From: JBFAPK01 sp040676675
GTDB lineage: Bacteria; Actinomycetota; Actinomycetes; Mycobacteriales; Micromonosporaceae
DNA length: 64,000 nt
Assembly (NCBI RefSeq): GCF_040676675.1
Contig: NZ_JBFAPK010000019.1
Coordinates: 62,001-126,000, forward strand
Reading direction: 5' to 3'
Part shown: one piece after another, positions 32,392-39,812 of the stretch
How positions within the stretch are numbered: the first letter of the stretch is position 1
Layout: each line of letters begins with the position of its first letter
Notes under the pieces: generated by a model
What the model was told of the DNA's origin: nothing
Databases searched by the model: none
The model's input: the letters and a program-made list of their open reading frames with translations, nothing else
Position numbers and translations under genes: made by a program

Positions 32392-33318
32392 ATGACCCAC
32401 GACGGAGCTGCCGCGACCGGACGGGACCTGTCCCGGCCCTTCGGGCGTCTGCTGACGGCGATGATCACGCCCTTCACCCCGGACGGTGGCCTCGACCTCG
32501 ACGGTGCCGCCCAACTCGCCACGTACCTCGTGGACGAGCAGGGAAACGACGCGCTGGTGGTGAACGGTACGACCGGTGAGTCGCCGACCACCACGGACGC
32601 GGAGAAGGAACGCCTGGTACGCGCCGTGGTCGAGGCGGTCGGGGACCGGGCGCGGGTCGTGGCCGGGGTGGGCACCAACGACACGCGGCACACCATCGAG
32701 CTGGCCACCGCGGCCGAGAAGGCCGGCGCGGACGGGCTGCTGGTGGTCTCGCCGTACTACAACAAGCCGCCACAAACCGGGCTGGTCCGGCATTTCACCG
32801 CGGTGGCGGACGCGAGCGGCCTGCCGGTGATGCTCTACGACATCCCGCACCGGGCGGGCGTGGCGATCGCCACCGAGACCCTGGTACGGCTCGCCGAGCA
32901 CGAGCGGATCGTGGCGGTCAAGGACGCCAAGGGCGACCTCACCGCCACCTCCTGGGTGACCAGCCGGACCGACCTCGCCTTCTACAGCGGCGACGACGCG
33001 CTGACCGTCCCCACGCTCGCCATCGGCGGAGTCGGCCTGGTCGGCACCTCGACCCACTTCACCGGGGCGCTCGCCAAGCGGATGATCGAGGCGTACGACC
33101 GGGGCGATGTCGGCGCAGCGCTTGCCCTGCACCGCCGGTTGCTGCCACTCTTCACTGGAATCTTCCGTACCCAGGGCACCATCCTGGTCAAGGCCGCGCT
33201 CGCGGCCTCCGGCCTGCCGGCCGGCCCGGTCCGCCCGCCGTTGGTGGATGCCACCGACGACGAGCTGGCGCAGTTGCGGATCGACTGCGCCGAGGCGGGC
33301 CTGGGACTGCCGGCATGA
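32392..33318 (+). CDS. dapA: 4-hydroxy-tetrahydrodipicolinate synthase
   Basis: Condenses pyruvate with aspartate semialdehyde, the first step of the diaminopimelate/lysine branch. 308 residues. TIM-barrel aldolase with VNGTTGESPTTT (pyruvate-binding TT), VVSPYYNKPPQ (catalytic Tyr), YDIPHRAGV, and IVAVKDAKGD with the Schiff-base Lys. The start is fixed by the TAGGTT box 6 nt upstream. It lies between thyX and RNase J, close enough (67 bp) for read-through into the latter. Confidence 0.97.
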   Translation: MTHDGAAATGRDLSRPFGRLLTAMITPFTPDGGLDLDGAAQLATYLVDEQGNDALVVNGTTGESPTTTDAEKERLVRAVVEAVGDRARVVAGVGTNDTRHTIELATAAEKAGADGLLVVSPYYNKPPQTGLVRHFTAVADASGLPVMLYDIPHRAGVAIATETLVRLAEHERIVAVKDAKGDLTATSWVTSRTDLAFYSGDDALTVPTLAIGGVGLVGTSTHFTGALAKRMIEAYDRGDVGAALALHRRLLPLFTGIFRTQGTILVKAALAASGLPAGPVRPPLVDATDDELAQLRIDCAEAGLGLPA

Positions 33319-33385
33319 GCGGAGCTCTCCGGTACGGCGGTAGTTTGATCGGTTGTGGCGGCGGGGAACGGAGCGAGGCGGCGGC

Positions 33386-35080
33386 ATGAGCGTGAGTGGA
33401 TCGCACACGGAACTGGCGGAGCCGCCGCCGCTGCCGGAGGGCGGCCTGCGGGTCATCCCGCTCGGCGGTCTGGGTGCGATCGGTCGCAACATGACCGTCT
33501 ACGAGTACGACGGGAAGCTGCTGGTCGTCGACTGCGGGGTGCTCTTCCCCGACGTCGAGCAGCCCGGCGTCGACCTGATCCTGCCCGACTTCACGCCGAT
33601 CCTGGACCGGCTCGACGACGTGCAGGCGATCGTGCTCACCCACGGGCACGAGGACCACATCGGGGCGGTGCCGTACCTGCTCGCCCACAAGGCGGACATC
33701 CCGCTGGTCGGCTCGCAGTTCACCCTCGCCCTGGTCGAGGCGAAGCTCGCCGAGCGGCGGATCGAGCCCTACACGCTGACCGTACGCGAGGGCGGGCGGG
33801 AGCGGCTCGGCCCGTTCGAGTGCGAGTTCTTCGCGGTCAACCACTCGATCCCCGACGCGCTCGCGGTGGCCATCCGCACCCCCGCCGGCCTGGTGTTGCA
33901 CACCGGCGACTTCAAGATGGACCAGCTGCCGCTGGACGGCCGGATCACCGACCTGGCCGGGTTCGCCCGGCTCGGCGCCGAGGGCGTGGACCTGCTCCTC
34001 TCCGACTCCACCAACGCCGAGATCCCCGGTTTCGTGACGCCCGAACGGGAGATCGGTCCGGTGCTCGACTCGACCTTCGCGAAGGCCCGGGGTCGGATCA
34101 TCGTGGCCTCGTTCGCCTCGCACGTGCACCGCGTGCAGCAGGTGCTCGACTCGGCGCACGAGCACGACCGCAAGGTCGCCTTCATCGGCCGGTCGATGGT
34201 GCGCAACATGGGCATCGCCCGCGACCTCGGCCTGCTGCGGATCCGGCCCGGCCTGGTCGTCGGGCTGGACGAGGCGACCGCCCTGCCGCCGGACCGGATC
34301 GTGCTGATGTCCACTGGTTCGCAGGGCGAGCCGATGAGCGCCCTCGGCCGCATGGCCACCGGCGACCACCGGCACATCACCGTCGCGCCCGGCGACACCG
34401 TGGTCCTCGCCAGCTCGCTCGTACCGGGCAACGAGACCTCGGTCTACCGGGTGATCAACCAGCTCTCCCGGGCCGGCGCCACCGTCATCCACAAGGACGT
34501 CGCGAAGGTGCACGTCTCCGGGCACGCCCCCGCCGGTGAGCTGCTCTACCTGCTCAACGTGGTGCGGCCGAGCAACCTGCTGCCGGTGCACGGCGAGTGG
34601 CGCCACCTGCGCGCGCACGCCCGGCTCGGCATCGAGTCCGGGGTCGAGCCCGACCGGGTGGTGCTCTGCGAGGACGGCGACGTCGTCGACCTGGTCGAGG
34701 GGCGGGCCACGCTGGTCGGGCACGTCAAGAGCCGGTACGTCTACGTCGACGGGCTCGCGGTCGGCGACGTGGGCGAGTCGCTCCTCACCGAGCGGCGGAT
34801 CCTCGGCGACGGCGGCTTCATCTCGGCGACCGTGGTCATCGACTCGGTCACCGGCAAGGTGGTGGGCGGGCCGACCGTCTCCGCGAAGGGCTTCTCCGAG
34901 GACCCCGAGGCCTTCAACGCGGTGATCCCGCTGATCACCGAGGCGCTGAGCCGGGCCGCCACCGACGGCATCACCGACACCCACCAGCTCCAGCAGATCG
35001 TCCGGCGTACCGTCGGCCGTTGGGTCAACGACGCGTACCGGCGACGGCCGATGATCGTCCCTACGGTGGTGGAGGTCTGA
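33386..35080 (+). CDS. rnj: Ribonuclease J
   Basis: Metallo-beta-lactamase/beta-CASP nuclease with 5'-3' exo- and endonucleolytic activity on RNA. 564 residues, typical length. Motifs: LGGLGAIGRNM, zinc ligands LTHGHEDHIGAVPY (HxHxDH), VNHSIPDA, LHTGDFKMD; beta-CASP SDSTNAE, STGSQGEP and SGHAPAGELLYLLN, PVHGEWRHL; and a C-terminal domain with ERRILGDGGF. ATG 33386 starts after a purine-rich stretch. A conserved-loop hairpin (35121-35189) follows as terminator. Confidence 0.96.
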   Translation: MSVSGSHTELAEPPPLPEGGLRVIPLGGLGAIGRNMTVYEYDGKLLVVDCGVLFPDVEQPGVDLILPDFTPILDRLDDVQAIVLTHGHEDHIGAVPYLLAHKADIPLVGSQFTLALVEAKLAERRIEPYTLTVREGGRERLGPFECEFFAVNHSIPDALAVAIRTPAGLVLHTGDFKMDQLPLDGRITDLAGFARLGAEGVDLLLSDSTNAEIPGFVTPEREIGPVLDSTFAKARGRIIVASFASHVHRVQQVLDSAHEHDRKVAFIGRSMVRNMGIARDLGLLRIRPGLVVGLDEATALPPDRIVLMSTGSQGEPMSALGRMATGDHRHITVAPGDTVVLASSLVPGNETSVYRVINQLSRAGATVIHKDVAKVHVSGHAPAGELLYLLNVVRPSNLLPVHGEWRHLRAHARLGIESGVEPDRVVLCEDGDVVDLVEGRATLVGHVKSRYVYVDGLAVGDVGESLLTERRILGDGGFISATVVIDSVTGKVVGGPTVSAKGFSEDPEAFNAVIPLITEALSRAATDGITDTHQLQQIVRRTVGRWVNDAYRRRPMIVPTVVEV

Positions 35081-35120
35081 GGCCGTCGGGCTGGGCGGTG
35101 GTTTCGCGGGTCGGGCTGGG

Positions 35121-35189
35121 GGTGGGGCCCACCATGCCCGGCTCAGCCCGTCACGCTTGATGTCTTCGCCGGGCACGGTGGGCCCCACC
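35121..35189 (+). terminator. Conserved-loop hairpin, copy 2 (opposite orientation)
   Basis: Arms GGTGGGGCCCACC ... CCCGGC and complement. Read on the minus strand it matches copies 1 and 3, including the GAAGACATCAAG loop start. It lies 41 bp after RNase J, oriented so that it again terminates the gene 5' to it. Confidence 0.7.
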
Positions 35190-35257
35190 TTGCCGTGCCT
35201 CGCGCCTGACGTGCGTCGGGCGGGGTCGTGGTGCCGGGCGGGCCGCAGGGGGACGGG

Positions 35258-35623
35258 TCAGGTGGCGGGGGCGCGGCGGTGGCGGCGGTAGAGGAAGCCG
35301 GTCCAGGACGTGACGATCAACAGCGCCACGAGCAGCTGGACCAGCAGGGTGTAGCGCTCGGGATAGAGCACGCCCTCGACGTACCGGTCGATGAAGCCCT
35401 CGGTCGGTCCGGTCTGGCCGGCCCGGCGCCGGGACCAGTACTCGGCGTAGGTGAGGGGACAGTCGGAGAGCTTCGCGACGATCACCACGCCCCAGCCGGC
35501 GGCCGCCAGGTGCGGCCAGATGCTCCACCGCCAGCGCCAGGCGAGGAACCCGCCGAGCACCAGGTAGAGCAGGAACCCGAAGTGCAGCACCAAGATGCCC
35601 GCGGTCAACAGCCGGTAGCCCAT
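35258..35623 (-). CDS. DUF2784-family membrane protein
   Basis: 121 residues with three or four membrane segments (LLTAGILVLHFGFLLYLVLGGF; IWPHLAAAGWGVVIVAKL; LLVQLLVALLIVTSWTGFLY). The family motif DCPLTYAEYWSRRRAG lies after the second segment, with FIDRYVEGVLYPE behind it. Function unknown. A GGAGGG ribosome site precedes the ATG. Convergent with RNase J. Confidence 0.9.
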   Translation of the reverse strand: MGYRLLTAGILVLHFGFLLYLVLGGFLAWRWRWSIWPHLAAAGWGVVIVAKLSDCPLTYAEYWSRRRAGQTGPTEGFIDRYVEGVLYPERYTLLVQLLVALLIVTSWTGFLYRRHRRAPAT

Positions 35624-35678
35624 CGCACCCTCCGGGGTCAGGCTACGCAGCCCGGGGCCCGCGCCGCCTAGGTACGCG

Positions 35679-35722
35679 GACCCAGCCCGGTCGCCGATCG
35701 CGCCGGCCGACCGGGCTGGGTC
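35679..35722 (-). terminator. Hairpin terminator of the YbjN-Hsp90-TPR operon
   Basis: Perfect 15-bp inverted repeat GACCCAGCCCGGTCG / CGACCGGGCTGGGTC with a 14-nt loop, 13 bp beyond the stop of the gene ending at 35735. Confidence 0.7.
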
Positions 35723-35734
35723 GCCGAAGGGGGC

Positions 35735-37336
35735 TCAGGCCAGGCTGCCGACCGCGGCGGCGAAGGCGGCCCCGGTCGCCAGGGTCGTGTTGACCAGCAC
35801 GGCGAGCTGGGAGCCGGTCACCCCGTGCTCCAGGTCGGTGGTGACGTCGCCGGCCAGGATCAGCTCGCCCTCGCCGGTGTCGTGTACGTACGCCTTCGGC
35901 ATCGGCCGGTCGTGGTTCCAGGAGTTGCAGAACTCGTACGCGTCGGTGAGGCGGTCGGTGGGGAGCCGCCGCGCCGCCACGATCCGGGCGTGCAGGATCT
36001 CACCGCGCTCGCCCATCCGCTCGAACTGGACGAAGGCGTCGCCCCAGCGGCCGCGTACGGTGCCGTCCTCGTCGACGATGTAGCGGTCCTCGCGCTCGAT
36101 CAGCACCGCCACGATCGCCTCGACGGTCAGCGGGGCGACCACGTCCGGCTGGCCGCCGTCCGGGGCGTCGCCCATCGGGGAGGAGGCGCGGGCCGGCGCC
36201 GGCTCGGGCAGCGGTACGGTCTCGTCGACCGGACGCTCGGCCAGCCAGGCGGCCATCCGCCCGGACTGGTGGCTGGTGCCGTTGCGCGCGTCGAAGCGGC
36301 CGGCCAGGTCCTGGGAGGCGGCGAGCAGGTCGGCGCCGAGCGCGGCGACGGTCAGCTCGGCGGCGGGGCGCTGCTCGTGCGCGGGGCGGTGGATGATCCG
36401 CTCGCCCAGTCCCGCCTCGGTGGCGAGCCGGCACAGCAGCGCCCCGGCGGTCGCGAACTCCATCGCCGACGCCTCGTCGAAGGGCCGGTCCAGCCAGCCC
36501 AGGTGCTCGGCGAGGAGGTCCAGGCCGTGCGCGTGGTTACCGGTCAGGGCGCAGAAGCGCAGGTGCGTGGCGAGGTACGGGAACGCGTCCCGCTCGTGCC
36601 GGTGCCGCCGGTACGCCCGGACGTGCGCCTGGGCGGCCTCGTCGTAGCGGCCCAGGCGCAGGTACGGCATCATCACCGTGACCAGCGCCTTCTCGGGCTG
36701 CTCGGTGCAGCCCTGGCTGCCCCGCAGCACCGGCTCGACGATCCGTACCGCCTCCGCCCACTCGCCCCAACCGGCGAGCAGCTCCGCCTGGCGGGACGGG
36801 TCGCAGCCGGCGCAGTCGCTGTTCTCGTCGCGCTTGGCGGTGCGCCACTTCGCCAGCCAGTCCCGGGCGGCGGCCTCGTCGCCGAGGTGGTCGGCGATGC
36901 GGCAGCGCAGGTTGTAGACCGCCTGCATGCTGTGTCCGCCGGCGCGGAAGCGCCGCTCCAGGTCGTCCAGGGCGGCCTGGGTCTGGGCCAGCCCGACCCG
37001 GGGGGTGCTGCGCAGGGCGGTGATGGCCCACTTGTGGTACCAGCGCAGCATCTCGGCGTCCCAGTCGTCGAACATCGACGGGTCGCGGTCGAAGGCGGCC
37101 AGGCACCAGCCGAACGGCGGCAGCATCCGCCACCGCTCGGTGTGGTTGTTGTACGCCTCGATCAGCTCGAACCGCGCGTCGAAGCCGAGCCGTACGTCGC
37201 CGGCGGCGTCCGCGTGCGCGGCGATCCGCTCCAGCTCGGCGATCTTGCCTTCGCCGTCCGGCAGGTCCCGCGCCTCGGCCAGCGCGTCCACCAGCTCCTG
37301 CCGGTTCGTCATGCCGCTGCCTCGCGGGTCGCTCAC
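35735..37336 (-). CDS. TPR-like protein with C-terminal YbjN domain
   Basis: About 533 residues. The first 370 are helical pairs with TPR-like spacing (LVDALAEARDLPDGEGKIAEL, RLGFDARFELIEAY, YDEAAQAHVRAYRRH). The C-terminal 150 form a YbjN fold with VEAIVAVLIEREDRYIVDEDGTVRGRWGD and AYEFCNSWNHDRPMPKAYVH, the same signature as the 156-residue protein two genes upstream. A GTG at 37336 overlaps the Hsp90 stop (GTGA), giving coupling; ATG 37312 is an alternative. A co-chaperone or client-adaptor role is inferred from the operon only. Confidence 0.82.
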   Translation of the reverse strand: MSDPRGSGMTNRQELVDALAEARDLPDGEGKIAELERIAAHADAAGDVRLGFDARFELIEAYNNHTERWRMLPPFGWCLAAFDRDPSMFDDWDAEMLRWYHKWAITALRSTPRVGLAQTQAALDDLERRFRAGGHSMQAVYNLRCRIADHLGDEAAARDWLAKWRTAKRDENSDCAGCDPSRQAELLAGWGEWAEAVRIVEPVLRGSQGCTEQPEKALVTVMMPYLRLGRYDEAAQAHVRAYRRHRHERDAFPYLATHLRFCALTGNHAHGLDLLAEHLGWLDRPFDEASAMEFATAGALLCRLATEAGLGERIIHRPAHEQRPAAELTVAALGADLLAASQDLAGRFDARNGTSHQSGRMAAWLAERPVDETVPLPEPAPARASSPMGDAPDGGQPDVVAPLTVEAIVAVLIEREDRYIVDEDGTVRGRWGDAFVQFERMGERGEILHARIVAARRLPTDRLTDAYEFCNSWNHDRPMPKAYVHDTGEGELILAGDVTTDLEHGVTGSQLAVLVNTTLATGAAFAAAVGSLA

Positions 37337-39210
37337 GGGGTCTCCTCGGTGGGGATGTCCGTGGACGGGTTGGCCGCGTCCGTGGACGGGGTGGGGGTGG
37401 TGGAGCCGGTCGGGGTGGGCGGATCGGTGAAGGCCCGGTCCAGCAGGGCGAGGAACGATCGGTTCAACGCGGCGGTGTCGACCGCCCGCAGCGGGTGGTG
37501 CCCGGCGAGCAGAGCCTGACCGTACAGCGCCTCCACCGCGTGCCGCAGGGCCGGGCCGCCGGGGGTGGCGACGATCCGGCGGATCAGCGGGTGCCGCCAG
37601 TTGAAGACCAGCTCGGGGCGGTGCTCGACCTCCACCTCGGCGAACGCGGAGAGCACGTCCGACCAGAGCTCGTCGGCCCCGGCCAGGTCCCGGCGCACCG
37701 CGTCCTGGCTGCGCGCCGCCCGGCTGGCCAGGTAGAGCGCCGGGACGGTGACCGGGTCGAACTGGCGGATCCGCGGCACGCAGTCCAGCTCGGCCAGGGC
37801 CGCACCCGCCGCCGCCAGGAACGGCGCCACCTCGGCCTCCTGGGCGGGGCTGAGCCGTTCGAGCCGGGCGCCCAGCTCGCCGGGGTCCAGCCGCCGTACG
37901 GTGACCTGCGGGTCGATCCGGGGCAGCCGCTCCAGGATCTCGGTGTCGTACGCGTAGCCGGCGTTGACCAGCGGGGTACCCGCGCCGCTGGCGATCGCCG
38001 CGAGCGCCCGGAACTCGTCGACGGTCTCCACGTAGCGCAGCACCGACGCGGAGCGCCGGAAGACCCGCAGCGGCATGGCGCCCCGGCTGGTCTCGAACGG
38101 CAGCCAGGCGTCGACGAGCCGCAGCATGTCGTCGTCGCGTACCGCCAGGGCCTTGACGCCCAGGTGGTGCACCCGCAGGAACGCGGCGAGCCGGTCGGGG
38201 TGGTTGACCGACAGGTCGAGCAGCCAGTCGCGCAGCTGCTCGCCGAGCGACTCGCGGACCCGGTCCAGCAGGTCGTCGGCGTAGAGCGCCTCGCGGCTCG
38301 CGGTCGGCCGCAGCATCGAGGTGTCCACCACGCAGCGGACGAAGAACGCCCAGTCCGGTACGAGCCCCCGGGCGTCCTCGGCGAGCAGCATCCGCTTGAG
38401 GTAGACCCGCTGCCCGCCCTCGCCGACCGCGCCGGCCGTGGGCAGGACGAAGCCGACGCCGCGCAGGCCCGCCTCCGGTACCGCCAGGTCGATCACGTCC
38501 ATCGGGCGGATGCCGAGCAGCCCGGCGCCGTAGTCGAGCAGGGCGTCGCGGCGTACCGCCGGGTCGTCGTACGGGACCTCCCACGGCGCCAGCGGCTCGG
38601 TCAGCCGTACGCCGTCCGCGCCGGGCGCGCCGAGCCGCACGTCCGCGTCGAGCAGGTGCCCGTACGAGGTGACCAGCTCGCGTACCCGGTCCGCGGCGAG
38701 CCAGTGCTCGGCGCCGGCCCGGGGCCGCAGGGTGACGGTGGTGCCGACCTCGGCGCGGGCGTCGTCGTCCACGGCCACCTCGTAGCGGCCGTCGGCGTAC
38801 CCGGTCCAGCGCACCGCCGGGCCGCCCGCGGCCGAGCGGGACGTCACCTCGATGGCGTCGGCCACCATGAAGCAGGAGAGCAGCCCGATGCCGAACTGGC
38901 CGAGGAAGTCCTGCCGGGCGAAGCCCAGCTCGTCGCGCTTGGAGGTACGCCCGACGCTGGCCAGGAAGGTGTGCACCTCGGGCTCGGTCAGGCCGATCCC
39001 GTTGTCGTGCAGGCGCAGCGCGCCGTCGGGGAGCGGCTCGACATGGACCCGGCCGGCCGGCGCGTCCGGGTCGGCGGCCCGGCGCGCCGTGATCGCGTCG
39101 CTGGCGTTCTGGAGCAGCTCGCGGGCGTAGACCCGGGGACTGGCGTAGAGGTGGTGGCTGAGCAGGTCGACGACGCCGCGCAGGTCGACCTGGAACCGAC
39201 GCTCCATCAT
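37333..39210 (-). CDS. htpG: Hsp90-family molecular chaperone (HtpG-like)
   Basis: GHKL ATPase chaperone, about 625 residues. N-terminal nucleotide site: ELLQNASDAI (Asn/Asp of motif I), LHDNGIGLTEPEV (DNGIG), VGRTSKRDEL, and DFLGQFGIGLLSCFMVAD (GxFGxG). The middle domain includes VYLKRMLLAEDARGLVPDWAFFVRCVVDTSMLRPTASREALY with the conserved Arg. The C-terminus is short and ends in a Pro/Thr-rich tail. It is an HtpG variant typical of actinobacteria rather than E. coli-like. Two consecutive ATGs (39210, 39207) follow AGGGGCGGAG. Flanked by two YbjN-domain genes, 14 bp from the first and overlapping the other. Confidence 0.92.
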   Translation of the reverse strand: MMERRFQVDLRGVVDLLSHHLYASPRVYARELLQNASDAITARRAADPDAPAGRVHVEPLPDGALRLHDNGIGLTEPEVHTFLASVGRTSKRDELGFARQDFLGQFGIGLLSCFMVADAIEVTSRSAAGGPAVRWTGYADGRYEVAVDDDARAEVGTTVTLRPRAGAEHWLAADRVRELVTSYGHLLDADVRLGAPGADGVRLTEPLAPWEVPYDDPAVRRDALLDYGAGLLGIRPMDVIDLAVPEAGLRGVGFVLPTAGAVGEGGQRVYLKRMLLAEDARGLVPDWAFFVRCVVDTSMLRPTASREALYADDLLDRVRESLGEQLRDWLLDLSVNHPDRLAAFLRVHHLGVKALAVRDDDMLRLVDAWLPFETSRGAMPLRVFRRSASVLRYVETVDEFRALAAIASGAGTPLVNAGYAYDTEILERLPRIDPQVTVRRLDPGELGARLERLSPAQEAEVAPFLAAAGAALAELDCVPRIRQFDPVTVPALYLASRAARSQDAVRRDLAGADELWSDVLSAFAEVEVEHRPELVFNWRHPLIRRIVATPGGPALRHAVEALYGQALLAGHHPLRAVDTAALNRSFLALLDRAFTDPPTPTGSTTPTPSTDAANPSTDIPTEETP

Positions 39211-39224
39211 GGACACTCCGCCCC

Positions 39225-39695
39225 TCAGGACCGCAGCTCGGCGACGGCGTCGGACATCTGGCACCCGGTCGAGATGCCGCAGCTGATCAGCTGGTCGAGC
39301 TGCTCGGGGGTGACGCCGCGTTCGAGGTCGGCCACCACCTCGCCGCAGACCCGGGCGCTGCCGTCGTCGTTGACGTGCACGTACGCCTTGGGCCAGAGCC
39401 GGTCGTGGTTCCAGGAGTTGCAGAAGGCGTGCAGCGCGGGGACGTCGTCGATGGTGAACTCGGTCGCCGCCAGGGTGCGGACCTGGAGCAGGTCGCCGTC
39501 GGTACCGAGCCGGAAGAAGTAGATCAGGTTGTCGTCCCACTTGCCGACCAGGTCGCCGTCGGAGTCGGTGTAGAACGTGTAGCCCCGCGCGGTCAGCGTC
39601 GCCGCGATGAGGTCGTGGGTGAGCGGTTGCAGGGTCCGCAACCGCCCCTCGCCGGAGGGGGAGTCCGACGTGTCCTCGAAGCCCGGCGATGGCAT
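39225..39695 (-). CDS. YbjN-domain protein
   Basis: 156 residues. The YbjN core: LIAATLTARGYTFYTDSDGDLVGKWDDNLIYFF, then FTIDDVPALHAFCNSWNHDRLWPKAYVHVNDDG and VCGEVVADLERGV. It resembles type III secretion chaperone-like folds. ATG 39695 follows AAAGGGACG; an upstream in-frame ATG (39728) lacks a site. First gene of the operon with htpG and the TPR-YbjN gene; presumably a chaperone partner. Confidence 0.88.
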   Translation of the reverse strand: MPSPGFEDTSDSPSGEGRLRTLQPLTHDLIAATLTARGYTFYTDSDGDLVGKWDDNLIYFFRLGTDGDLLQVRTLAATEFTIDDVPALHAFCNSWNHDRLWPKAYVHVNDDGSARVCGEVVADLERGVTPEQLDQLISCGISTGCQMSDAVAELRS

Positions 39696-39812
39696 GCGGC
39701 GTCCCTTTCTGGTGATGAAGATCACCAATGGTGCGGGTGGCGATGGCGGCGGTACCGGACACGGTCGGCAAAAGCGGGTGTTCGCTGGACCGCGCCGCTA
39801 CCGTATGACCTT

